5,032 bases of DNA. Origin: Oscillospiraceae bacterium. GTDB taxonomy: Bacteria > Bacillota > Clostridia > Oscillospirales > Oscillospiraceae. Position numbers and translations under genes: made by a program. The stretch covers positions 1-5,032 of the forward strand of contig JAQXJQ010000219.1 of the NCBI GenBank assembly GCA_029009035.1. The letters are read 5' to 3'. Below, piece after piece: positions 1 through 5,032 of the stretch. A model generated the notes under the pieces. It saw only the letters and a program-made list of their open reading frames with translations, searched no databases and had not been told where the DNA came from. Each line of letters opens with the position of its first letter. The first letter of the stretch is position 1.

Positions 1-284
1 ACAAATATGTGATCATGCCAAACCATGTCCATTTGATTGTGCGCATAACAGTACGGGAAAATGGCGCGCCGGGGTCGTCGCGCCCCACGCAGATGATCCC
101 CCGTGTGATAACAACGCTGAAACGATTTTCCAATCGAGACACAGGGATGGATCTTTGGCAGTCAACCTACCACGACCACATCATTCGAAACGAAGCCGAC
201 TATCTGCGGATCTGGAACTACATAGACACCAATCCTGCAAGATGGCAGGAAGATCGCTACTTTGAAGAAAGGGAGAACTTATGA
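1..284 (+). CDS. REP-associated tyrosine transposase (Y1/HUH family), C-terminal part, 5' end outside window
   Basis: This is the C-terminal part of a Y1_Tnp-superfamily transposase of the RAYT type, which cuts and rejoins single-stranded DNA through a tyrosine nucleophile. The frame is already open at position 3 and reads KYVIMPNHVHLIV, so the GTG at 9 is an internal valine and the gene begins to the left of the window. The HUH metal-binding motif His-Val-His is at 24-32. A basic KRFSNR stretch and a WQSTYHDHIIRNEADY block follow, then NYIDTNP. By alignment from memory with the E. coli RAYT, the tyrosine at 219-221 in YIDTNP is the nucleophile. The protein ends shortly after this block, as RAYTs usually do, so the 3' end looks natural rather than truncated. 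A hand count gives about 50% GC, lower than the genes further right. Its stop TGA (282-284) overlaps the next gene's ATG. The family is secure; activity and the partner repeats cannot be judged here. Confidence 0.87.
   Translation, partial: KYVIMPNHVHLIVRITVRENGAPGSSRPTQMIPRVITTLKRFSNRDTGMDLWQSTYHDHIIRNEADYLRIWNYIDTNPARWQEDRYFEERENL
268..276 (+). promoter_or_regulatory. Ribosome binding site for the TraX-family gene, inside the transposase 3' end
   Basis: AAAGGGAGA lies five to six bases upstream of the ATG at 281 and is encoded within the last codons of the transposase. It fixes 281 as the TraX start over later in-frame ATGs. It also means that ribosomes finishing the transposase pass directly over the TraX initiation site. 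Confidence 0.75.
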
Positions 285-1030
285 CGATTGCAGCAAGAGG
301 AAAGTTTCAGTGCCTGTCTTCATCCACACTGAAGATCATCGCCATGGCGCTGATGTTGTGCGACCATATGTGGGCCACCGTGGTACCGGGGGCGCTGTGG
401 CTGACCTGCCTTGGCCGTCTGGCCTTTCCCATCTTTGCCTTCCAGATCGCGGATGGCTACGCCAAAACTTCAAACTTCCGCCGCTATCTGGGGAGAATGG
501 TGATCTTCGCCCTCGTTTCCGAGATCCCCTTCAACTTTATGATGGCAGGCAGCTGGATCTATCCCTTCGATCAGAATGCGATGTTCACCTTTGTCATCGC
601 GCTTTTGATGCTCCGCTTGGTGGACAAGGCCAGGGCGCGGTGCAAAACTCCGGTGTATGCCCTGTGCGCCGTGCTCATCTGTGCTCTGGGCTACCTGCTG
701 GGGACCCTGTTCTTTGTGGACTTCAAGGGCGTGGGTGTGCTCCTCGTGCTGATCTTCTACATTTTCCGCGATGTTCCCCTGGGCCGGCTTTGGGAGCTGC
801 TCATCATCGGCTATTTCTTTCTGTACGCCATGGAGGGACAGTGTATCCCGCTGACCGTGCTTGGGCGGGAGCTCTTCTTCCCCGTTCAGGGCTTCGGAGT
901 GCTGGCTCTCCCCCTCATTTGGCTCTATAACGGAGAAAAGGGCATTGGCGGCAAGGTTTTCCGATACATCGGCTACGGGTTTTACCCCGTTCATATCGCC
1001 ATTCTGGCGTTTCTATATCTGAACAGATGA
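281..1030 (+). CDS. TraX-family integral membrane protein (probable acyltransferase-like)
   Basis: A 249-residue, very hydrophobic protein of the TraX family. The founding member, F-plasmid TraX, N-acetylates pilin; chromosomal relatives in Firmicutes mostly have no known substrate. Family hallmarks seen are LKIIAMALMLCDHMW near residues 17-31, GRLAFPIFAFQIADGY at 45-60, a basic linker NFRRYLGR, SEIPFNF at 80-86, and a C-terminal YGFYPVHIAILAF at 232-244. About eight or nine membrane segments can be drawn, roughly at 16-30, 36-57, 72-90, 99-115, 125-143, 146-162, 168-184, 203-216 and 229-247, so it acts in the cytoplasmic membrane. The length is normal for the family. The start ATG overlaps the transposase stop (ATGA), which suggests translational coupling; the next gene begins 10 bases after the stop. 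No pilin or conjugation genes are visible, so a role in conjugation is not supported. Acylation of a surface protein or glycan is only a guess. Confidence 0.88.
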   Translation: MTIAARGKFQCLSSSTLKIIAMALMLCDHMWATVVPGALWLTCLGRLAFPIFAFQIADGYAKTSNFRRYLGRMVIFALVSEIPFNFMMAGSWIYPFDQNAMFTFVIALLMLRLVDKARARCKTPVYALCAVLICALGYLLGTLFFVDFKGVGVLLVLIFYIFRDVPLGRLWELLIIGYFFLYAMEGQCIPLTVLGRELFFPVQGFGVLALPLIWLYNGEKGIGGKVFRYIGYGFYPVHIAILAFLYLNR

Positions 1031-1034
1031 GGTG
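1029..1034 (+). promoter_or_regulatory. Ribosome binding site that sets the aldo/keto reductase start at 1041
   Basis: GAGGTG overlaps the TraX stop codon (TGA, 1028-1030) and sits six bases before the ATG at 1041. The in-frame GTG at 1032 is part of this Shine-Dalgarno sequence and has no ribosome site of its own at proper spacing, so the ATG, which starts MDYTQLGRTG, is preferred. Confidence 0.8.
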
Positions 1035-1040
1035 AAAGAG

Positions 1041-2054
1041 ATGGATTATACACAGTTGGGAAGGACGGGACTGCGCTGCGCCCGGGTCAGCTTCGGCGGC
1101 ATTCCTATCCAGCGCAGCGACGCCGCCAATACCATGGCTGTGGTGAGCGCCCTTGAACAATTCGGGATGAACTACATCGACTCCGCACGGGGTTACACCG
1201 TGTCCGAGGAGTATCTGGGTGCCGCGCTGGAAGGCCGCCGGGACAAGTTTATCCTGGCCACCAAGTCCATGTCCCGCGGCTATGAGGATATGAAGCGGGA
1301 TGTGGAGACCAGCCTTCGGAATTTCCGCACCGACTACATTGATGTGTATCAGCTCCACAACCTGCCCCTGAAGGACTTTGAGCAGGTCTTCGGCCCTGAG
1401 GGCGCGCTGCGGGCGCTGGTGGAGGCAAAGCAGGCGGGAAAGATCGGCCACATCGGCGCCACCTTCCACTCTCTGGAGGCCATGGAGCGGGCCATTGAGG
1501 AGCACGGCGATGTGATCGAAACGGTGATGTTCCCCTATAATATCGTGGAGACCCACGGGGAGCAGGCGCTGCGCAAGGCCAGGGCGCGGGGGATCGGCAC
1601 CATCTGCATGAAGCCCATGGCGGGGGGCAATCTGGACGACTGGAAGCTGGCGCTGCGGTTTGTCGCCGCGTCCGACGCCATCGACATCGCCATCCCCGGC
1701 ATGGGGGGCGTGGAGGAGGTGGAGCGCAATGCCGCTGCCGCGGAGCAGTTTGGCCCCCTGACTCCGGAGGAGCTGGAGCGATGCGAGGCCATCCGCCGGG
1801 AGTTGGGCGACCACTTCTGCCGCCGCTGCGGATACTGCGGTCCCTGCACCGTGGGGATCAACATTCCCACCACCTTTACCATGGTAAACTATTTGAGAAA
1901 ATACGGCCTGCCCGACTGGGCCAAGAGCCGCTATGCCGCTATGGAGCACAAACCCAACGAGTGCGTGGACTGCGGCCTGTGCGAGAAACGCTGCCCCTAT
2001 CAGCTGCCCATCCGGGAGATGCTGCGCCGTGCGGCAGAGGAGTTGGAAAGCTGA
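1041..2054 (+). CDS. Aldo/keto reductase with C-terminal 4Fe-4S motifs
   Basis: A 337-residue NAD(P)H-type oxidoreductase of the aldo/keto reductase superfamily, in the iron-sulfur subgroup. The N-terminal barrel begins MDYTQLGRTGL, and the standard catalytic tetrad is present: Asp47 and Tyr52 (in NYIDSARGYTVSEEYLG), Lys75 (ILATKS) and His106 (YQLHNL). A KPMAGG segment at 191-196 and IAIPGM at 217-221 fit the cofactor-binding half. The C-terminal extension carries Cys260-x2-Cys263-x2-Cys266-x2-Cys269, then Cys308-x2-Cys311-x2-Cys314-x3-Cys318-Pro. The second is a classic ferredoxin-type 4Fe-4S signature. The substrate is unknown; the soluble protein probably transfers electrons between NAD(P)H, the clusters and an organic carbonyl or acceptor, which is inference. 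The stop TGA (2052-2054) overlaps the ATG of the deacylase gene by one base, a strong operon sign. GC content is visibly higher than in the transposase and TraX genes. The GTG at 1032 would add three residues but is less likely. Confidence 0.93.
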   Translation: MDYTQLGRTGLRCARVSFGGIPIQRSDAANTMAVVSALEQFGMNYIDSARGYTVSEEYLGAALEGRRDKFILATKSMSRGYEDMKRDVETSLRNFRTDYIDVYQLHNLPLKDFEQVFGPEGALRALVEAKQAGKIGHIGATFHSLEAMERAIEEHGDVIETVMFPYNIVETHGEQALRKARARGIGTICMKPMAGGNLDDWKLALRFVAASDAIDIAIPGMGGVEEVERNAAAAEQFGPLTPEELERCEAIRRELGDHFCRRCGYCGPCTVGINIPTTFTMVNYLRKYGLPDWAKSRYAAMEHKPNECVDCGLCEKRCPYQLPIREMLRRAAEELES

Positions 2055-2542
2055 TGGCAAAGAACAAAGAGGAAAAGACCAATGTGATGCGCGTGCTGGA
2101 CCAGAAGAAGATCCCCTACACCGCCCATGCCTATGAGCACGGGGAGACCGCCCCCGATGGCGTCACCGTGGCCCGAAGCCTGGGACAGGAGCCGGAGCGG
2201 GTGTTCAAGACTCTGGTGACCCGCAGCGCCTCCGGAGGCTGCTATGTGTTCGAGGTCCCCGTGGCGGCCACCCTGGATTTGAAGAAGGCTGCCAAAGCGG
2301 TGGGGGAGAAGTGGGTGGAGATGCTCCCCGCAAAGGACCTGCTCCCCCTTACGGGCTATGTTCACGGCGGCTGCTCCCCTGTGGGGATGAAAAAGCAGTT
2401 CCCCACCGTGTTTCATGAGAGCTGCATGGAGTGGGAGACCATCTGCGTGTCCGCCGGCAAGGTGGGACTGCAGGTGGAGGTGGCGCCCGAAGCGCTGGCA
2501 GCTCTGGTGCGGGCAAAAACCGCCGATGTGACGGCGGAATGA
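2054..2542 (+). CDS. ybaK: YbaK/EbsC-family Cys-tRNA(Pro)/Cys-tRNA(Cys) deacylase
   Basis: A 162-residue trans-editing enzyme of the YbaK/EbsC (aminoacyl-tRNA deacylase) family. Family members hydrolyse Cys wrongly attached to tRNA-Pro by prolyl-tRNA synthetase, protecting translation fidelity in the cytoplasm. The length is typical. Visible hallmarks are NVMRVLDQKKIPYTAHAYEH at 10-29, VFKTLV with Lys52, which matches the conserved functional lysine of YbaK, the FEVPVAATLDLKKAAKA stretch from 66, and the strongly conserved glycine-rich GYVHGGCSPVGMKK at 101-114. The start at 2054 overlaps the reductase stop (TGATG). A weak purine-rich ribosome site precedes it (AGAGGAG at 2036-2042 or GGAAAG at 2045-2050), so reinitiation after the reductase is plausible. 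The open frame extends far upstream of 2054 but has no YbaK similarity there; that part is a shadow of the reductase. Bacterial YbaK is distinguished from ProX-type deacylases by the GGCSP motif. Substrate preference is from family knowledge. Confidence 0.93.
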   Translation: MAKNKEEKTNVMRVLDQKKIPYTAHAYEHGETAPDGVTVARSLGQEPERVFKTLVTRSASGGCYVFEVPVAATLDLKKAAKAVGEKWVEMLPAKDLLPLTGYVHGGCSPVGMKKQFPTVFHESCMEWETICVSAGKVGLQVEVAPEALAALVRAKTADVTAE

Positions 2543-2558
2543 AAGAGAGAGATGACCT

Positions 2559-3488
2559 ATGACCGGTGCGGCCCGAACCGTTCTGGAGCAATTCCAGATC
2601 CGTAAGACCAAGGGGCAGAAGGTGAGGTTCCGCGCATGGCTGTGCGGGGAACTGGAAGCAGAGGGCTATGCCCCACGGGTGGAGAGCACCTTCGCGGCAA
2701 ACAATGTGGTGTTGGGTGATGTGGAGCGGGCAGAGGTGATCCTCACCGCCCACTACGACACCTGCGCCGTGCTGCCCTTCCCCAATTTCATCACCCCGAG
2801 GAAGATGCTGTGGTATGTGCTTTATCAGGCAGCCATCGTGATCTTGATGCTGGCCTTTGCCGCGGCGCTGGCGGCAGCGGGCGTTTTCCTGATGCGGCCT
2901 CTGGAGCTGGAGCCCTTGGGGGCCCTGCTGGGCGGCTATGCGGGGGTCTTCTTTTTCTGCTGGTGGATGCTGTTCGGCAAGGCCAACAGGCACACGGTGA
3001 ACGACAACACCAGCGGCGTGCTCACCCTGATGGAGACGGCCCTCACCCTCCCGGAGGAGCTGCGGGAGCGGGTGTGCTTCGTGTTTTTTGACAACGAGGA
3101 GCGGGGCCTGTTCGGTTCCTCCGCCTTCGGGAAAAAGCATAAGGAAGCGCTGAAGGACAAGCTGCTGCTGAACTTCGACTGCGTGTCCGACGGCGACTAT
3201 ATCCAGTTCTTCCCCAATAAGACCGTGAAGCAGGACACCGACACCCTGCAGCGTCTGGAGCGGGCCTTCCGTCCCACGGGGGAGAAGCAGGTGGAAGTGG
3301 TCACCGGACCCGGCTTTTACCCCTCCGACCAGCGCTGTGCCCCCAAGGGCGTGGGCGTGTGTGCCCTGAAGAAAAGCAAGGTGTTCGGTTACTATATGGA
3401 CCGCATCCACACCGGGCGGGATACTGTGCTGGACGAGAGAAACATCGAACTGCTGCGCGCGGGGGTTCTTCGCCTGCTGGAGGGATGA
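2559..3488 (+). CDS. M28-family zinc metallopeptidase with an inserted two-helix membrane segment
   Basis: A 309-residue peptidase of the M28 (aminopeptidase Y / glutamate carboxypeptidase-like) family, normally a two-zinc aminopeptidase. All expected metal and catalytic positions are seen in order: His65 and Asp67 in TAHYDT, Asp149 in NDNTSG, the Glu180-Glu181 pair in FFDNEERGLFGSSAF, Asp207 in NFDCVSDGD, and His284 in RIHTGRD. There is no N-terminal signal peptide. Two strongly hydrophobic stretches, about 83-111 and 121-139, lie between the first and second metal motifs and look like a membrane hairpin. Basic residues flank it on both sides (PRK before, GKANRH after), so the positive-inside rule would put the catalytic domain in the cytoplasm. 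The start at 2559 has GAGAGAG seven bases upstream; an out-of-frame ATG at 2552 lies too close to that site. The gap after the deacylase is 16 nt and one nt separates its stop from the next ATG. The substrate is unknown. Confidence 0.88.
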   Translation: MTGAARTVLEQFQIRKTKGQKVRFRAWLCGELEAEGYAPRVESTFAANNVVLGDVERAEVILTAHYDTCAVLPFPNFITPRKMLWYVLYQAAIVILMLAFAAALAAAGVFLMRPLELEPLGALLGGYAGVFFFCWWMLFGKANRHTVNDNTSGVLTLMETALTLPEELRERVCFVFFDNEERGLFGSSAFGKKHKEALKDKLLLNFDCVSDGDYIQFFPNKTVKQDTDTLQRLERAFRPTGEKQVEVVTGPGFYPSDQRCAPKGVGVCALKKSKVFGYYMDRIHTGRDTVLDERNIELLRAGVLRLLEG

Positions 3489-3489
3489 T

Positions 3490-3873
3490 ATGAGGTACGA
3501 ATGGCTGGCCGAATATCTGCTGGGCAAACCCGGAGCGGAGAAGGACTATAAGGTTGAGTGGGGCTGGCAGCGCTACATGGTGCGGGGCAAGCTCTTTGCC
3601 GCCCTGTGCGCGCCGGAGGAGAAGTACGGGGTGTACGGCGGCCATGAGCTGGTGAACCTCAAGTGCGACCCCCTGCTCTCCGAGGGCTTCCGGGCGCAGT
3701 ACCCGGAGGTGCTGCCCGGTTTTTACTGCGACAAGCGCACATGGATCGCCGCCCTGCTGGACGGTGAGCTGCCCGACGAGGTGCTCATGGGCCTGTGCGA
3801 TATGTCCTATCGGCTGGTGGTGGAGAAGCTGCCCAAGTATGTGCAGCGGGAACTGGCCGGGCAGAGCAAGTGA
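3490..3873 (+). CDS. MmcQ/YjbR-family protein
   Basis: A 127-residue cytoplasmic protein of the MmcQ/YjbR family, which has a CyaY-like double-winged fold and is often annotated as DNA-binding, although its real function is poorly known. Supporting features are the N-terminal WLAEYLLGKPGAEKDY, WGWQRYMVRGKLFAAL at 24-39, VNLKCDP at 55-61, PGFYCDKRTWIAALLDG at 76-92, and the C-terminal SYRLVVEKLPK at 106-116. In many relatives the PGF block reads more like PGYHMNKxHW; here the usual His and Asn positions appear as Tyr and Asp, a comparison from memory. The length is slightly above the usual 115-120 residues, with a short polar tail. The start at 3490 has an excellent GGAGG (3479-3483), encoded in the end of the M28 gene, six bases upstream. 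It is the last gene of the tightly packed run; uvrA follows after 83 bases. The family is sure, the function is not. Confidence 0.9.
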   Translation: MRYEWLAEYLLGKPGAEKDYKVEWGWQRYMVRGKLFAALCAPEEKYGVYGGHELVNLKCDPLLSEGFRAQYPEVLPGFYCDKRTWIAALLDGELPDEVLMGLCDMSYRLVVEKLPKYVQRELAGQSK

Positions 3874-3895
3874 CCGGCGGAATGACGATTTGATC

Positions 3896-3915
3896 CGGTG
3901 GGAATATTACCACCG
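3896..3915 (+). promoter_or_regulatory. Stem-loop 1 in the gap before uvrA
   Basis: CGGTGG (3896-3901) pairs perfectly with CCACCG (3910-3915) around the eight-base AT-rich loop GAATATTA. The stem is 6 bp and GC-rich. No run of T follows, so it is not a standard intrinsic terminator. It might be an mRNA-processing or stability element or an operator for an unknown protein; such a short stem can also occur by chance. Confidence 0.4.
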
Positions 3916-3916
3916 A

Positions 3917-3931
3917 CCCCGCACGGCGGGG
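3917..3931 (+). promoter_or_regulatory. Stem-loop 2 in the gap before uvrA
   Basis: CCCCGC (3917-3922) pairs perfectly with GCGGGG (3926-3931) around the three-base loop ACG, giving a compact all-GC stem one base after stem-loop 1. It is followed by AGAGAAACACAG, not by T residues, so Rho-independent termination is unlikely on the + strand. It lies 13 bases upstream of the uvrA ribosome site, where it could attenuate readthrough or protect the uvrA message. Its function is not shown. Confidence 0.45.
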
Positions 3932-3944
3932 AGAGAAACACAGC

Positions 3945-3950
3945 GAGGGA
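3945..3950 (+). promoter_or_regulatory. uvrA ribosome binding site
   Basis: GAGGGA ends six bases before the ATG at 3957. With the MQDHIFIKGARENNL start, which matches UvrA N-termini, it settles the uvrA start. No LexA-like GAAC-N4-GTTC box of the Firmicute type is seen between 3874 and 3956. Confidence 0.8.
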
Positions 3951-3956
3951 TAGCGT

Positions 3957-5032
3957 ATGCAAGACCATATTTTTATCAAAGGCGCCAGAGAGAACAATCT
4001 GAAAAACATTGATGTGACCATCCCCCGGGACAAGCTGGTGGTGTTCACCGGCCTTTCCGGTTCGGGCAAATCCTCCCTTGCCTTCGAGACCCTCTATGCC
4101 GAGGGCCAGCGGCGCTATGTGGAGTCCCTGTCCTCCTACGCCCGGATGTTCCTGGGCCAGATGGAGAAGCCCGATGTGGACTATATTGAGGGTCTGTCTC
4201 CCGCCATCTCCATCGACCAGAAGACCACCTCCAAAAACCCCCGTTCCACGGTGGGTACGGTCACGGAGATCTATGACTACCTCCGCCTGCTCTGGGCCAG
4301 AGTGGGCACGCCCCACTGCCCCAAGTGCGGCAAGGAGATCAGGCAGCAGACCATCGACCAGATCATCGACCAGGTCATGGCTCTGCCCGAGGCCACCCGG
4401 ATTCAGGTGCTGGCTCCTGTGATCCGGGGCAAGAAGGGCGAGCACGCCAAGGTGTTCTCCGACGCCCGCAAGTCCGGCTATGTCCGCGTGCGGGTGGACG
4501 GGAGCCTCTATGACCTGTCCGAGGAGATCGCCCTGGACAAGAACAAAAAGCACAACATTGAGGTGGTGGTGGACCGCCTGGTCATCCGGGAGGACATTGC
4601 CCGCCGTCTCACCGACTCCGTGGAGGTGGCCTCCGCTCTCAGCGGCGGTACGGTGATCATCAACGTGGCGGAGCGGGACGAGGATATGCTCTTCTCCCAG
4701 AACTACGCCTGTGAGGACTGCGGTGTGTCCATTGAGGAGCTTTCTCCCCGGATGTTCTCCTTCAACAATCCCTTTGGCGCCTGCCCCACCTGTACCGGTC
4801 TGGGGGCGCAGATGAAGATCGACCCCGAGCTGGTCATCCCCAACAAGTCCCTGTCCATCCTGGACGGCGCCATTACCGCCTCCGGCTGGAACCACATCAA
4901 GAGCGACGGCATCTCCCGGATGTACTTCGAGGCGCTGTCCCGCACCTATCACTTCAAGCTCACCGACCCGGTGAGCAAGCTCACCCCCGAGGTGCTGGAC
5001 ATCATCCTCTACGGGACAAAGGGAGAGAAGCT
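3957..5032 (+). CDS. uvrA: UvrABC excinuclease subunit A, N-terminal 358 codons, 3' end outside window
   Basis: UvrA is the ATP-driven damage-recognition subunit of nucleotide excision repair; it acts as a dimer in the cytoplasm and loads UvrB on damaged DNA. Visible from the N-terminus are IKGARENNLKNIDV at 7-20, the first Walker A GLSGSGKSS at 32-40, the signature AEGQRRYVESLSSYAR at 48-63, GLSPAISIDQ at 79-88 and TSKNPRSTVGTVTEIYDYLR at 91-110. A conserved CPKC pair follows (Cys121, Cys124), then the UvrB-interaction part with RGKKGEHAKVFSDARKSGY at 157-175. The first zinc module is complete: Cys252-x2-Cys255, 20 residues, Cys276-x2-Cys279, with FSFNNPFGACPTC in between. Full UvrA is about 940 residues, so roughly 38% is present; the frame is open and intact to the right edge, and nothing suggests a break. 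uvrB is not next to it on the left. It could be transcribed by readthrough from the upstream genes or from its own promoter in the 83-base gap. Confidence 0.98.
   Translation, partial: MQDHIFIKGARENNLKNIDVTIPRDKLVVFTGLSGSGKSSLAFETLYAEGQRRYVESLSSYARMFLGQMEKPDVDYIEGLSPAISIDQKTTSKNPRSTVGTVTEIYDYLRLLWARVGTPHCPKCGKEIRQQTIDQIIDQVMALPEATRIQVLAPVIRGKKGEHAKVFSDARKSGYVRVRVDGSLYDLSEEIALDKNKKHNIEVVVDRLVIREDIARRLTDSVEVASALSGGTVIINVAERDEDMLFSQNYACEDCGVSIEELSPRMFSFNNPFGACPTCTGLGAQMKIDPELVIPNKSLSILDGAITASGWNHIKSDGISRMYFEALSRTYHFKLTDPVSKLTPEVLDIILYGTKGEK

Noticed and set aside
155..184. Possible promoter for traX: TTGGCA (155-160) and CATCAT (179-184), spacing 18
   Set aside because: The -10 matches only four of six bases and the pair lies in conserved transposase coding sequence, where such matches arise by chance.
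262..930. Alternative + strand frame of 222 codons overlapping the TraX gene
   Set aside because: It is out of frame with a protein showing clear TraX motifs and membrane segments; its own translation shows no family signal.
915..2060. Long minus-strand open frame of 381 codons opposite the aldo/keto reductase
   Set aside because: It lies opposite a gene with clear catalytic and cysteine motifs. Its translation is rich in His, Gly, Leu and Gln without any recognisable domain, as expected from antisense reading of GC-rich coding DNA.
2552..2605. Short leader frame starting at the ATG at 2552, overlapping the M28 start
   Set aside because: It is only 17 codons long, out of frame, and its ATG directly abuts the Shine-Dalgarno sequence, leaving no proper spacing.
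2349..3527. Minus-strand open frame of 392 codons opposite the M28 peptidase
   Set aside because: Low-complexity His/Gln/Gly-rich translation with no motif; the + strand has a complete M28 active site, so this is a shadow.
3890..3908. TTGATC (3890-3895) with AATATT (3903-3908) as a uvrA promoter
   Set aside because: The spacing is only seven bases, and no good -10 box occurs about 17 bases after TTGATC.
3917..3945. Intrinsic terminator between the YjbR gene and uvrA
   Set aside because: The GC-rich stem is good but is followed by purines and A/C, not by a run of T, so termination is not supported on the + strand.
3807..4952. Minus-strand open frame of 381 codons opposite uvrA
   Set aside because: It covers the highly conserved uvrA N-terminal region. 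Its translation has no domain and is rich in Gly, His, Val and Leu in the way antisense frames are.

Overview
The window looks like an ordinary stretch of chromosome from a moderately high-GC bacterium. It is most likely a gut-type Clostridia (Oscillospiraceae-like) Firmicute. The basis is strong GGAGG-like ribosome sites, tight same-strand packing, and protein flavours typical of that group: a TraX-family membrane protein, an aldo/keto reductase with iron-sulfur clusters, an MmcQ/YjbR protein and an RAYT-type transposase. The taxon is an inference from style, not from a marker gene.

All seven genes lie on the + strand. Region 1 (1-284) is the C-terminal part of a REP-associated tyrosine (Y1, HUH) transposase whose start is outside the window. 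Its stop codon overlaps the start of a TraX-family integral membrane protein (281-1030). Region 2 (1041-3873) is a compact run of four genes: an aldo/keto reductase with two C-terminal four-cysteine motifs, a YbaK/EbsC-type Cys-tRNA deacylase, an M28-family metallopeptidase with a predicted two-helix membrane insertion inside its catalytic domain, and an MmcQ/YjbR protein. Gaps between these genes are 16 nt or less, and one pair overlaps by 1 nt, so genes from 281 to 3873 could be one transcription unit. Region 3 (3874-3956) is the only real intergenic gap. It holds two back-to-back perfect 6-bp hairpins and the uvrA ribosome site. Region 4 (3957-5032) is the first 358 codons of uvrA, the damage-recognition ATPase of nucleotide excision repair; it runs off the right edge.

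The genes do not form one obvious pathway. They look like housekeeping and maintenance functions (detoxifying reductase, mischarged-tRNA editing, peptidase, DNA repair) sharing transcription, with a mobile-element-derived gene and a membrane protein at the upstream end. I found no CRISPR array, tRNA, rRNA, complete insertion sequence or convincing new multi-gene system. The observations most worth checking are the membrane hairpin inside the M28 peptidase, the transposase/TraX translational overlap, and the paired hairpins in front of uvrA.
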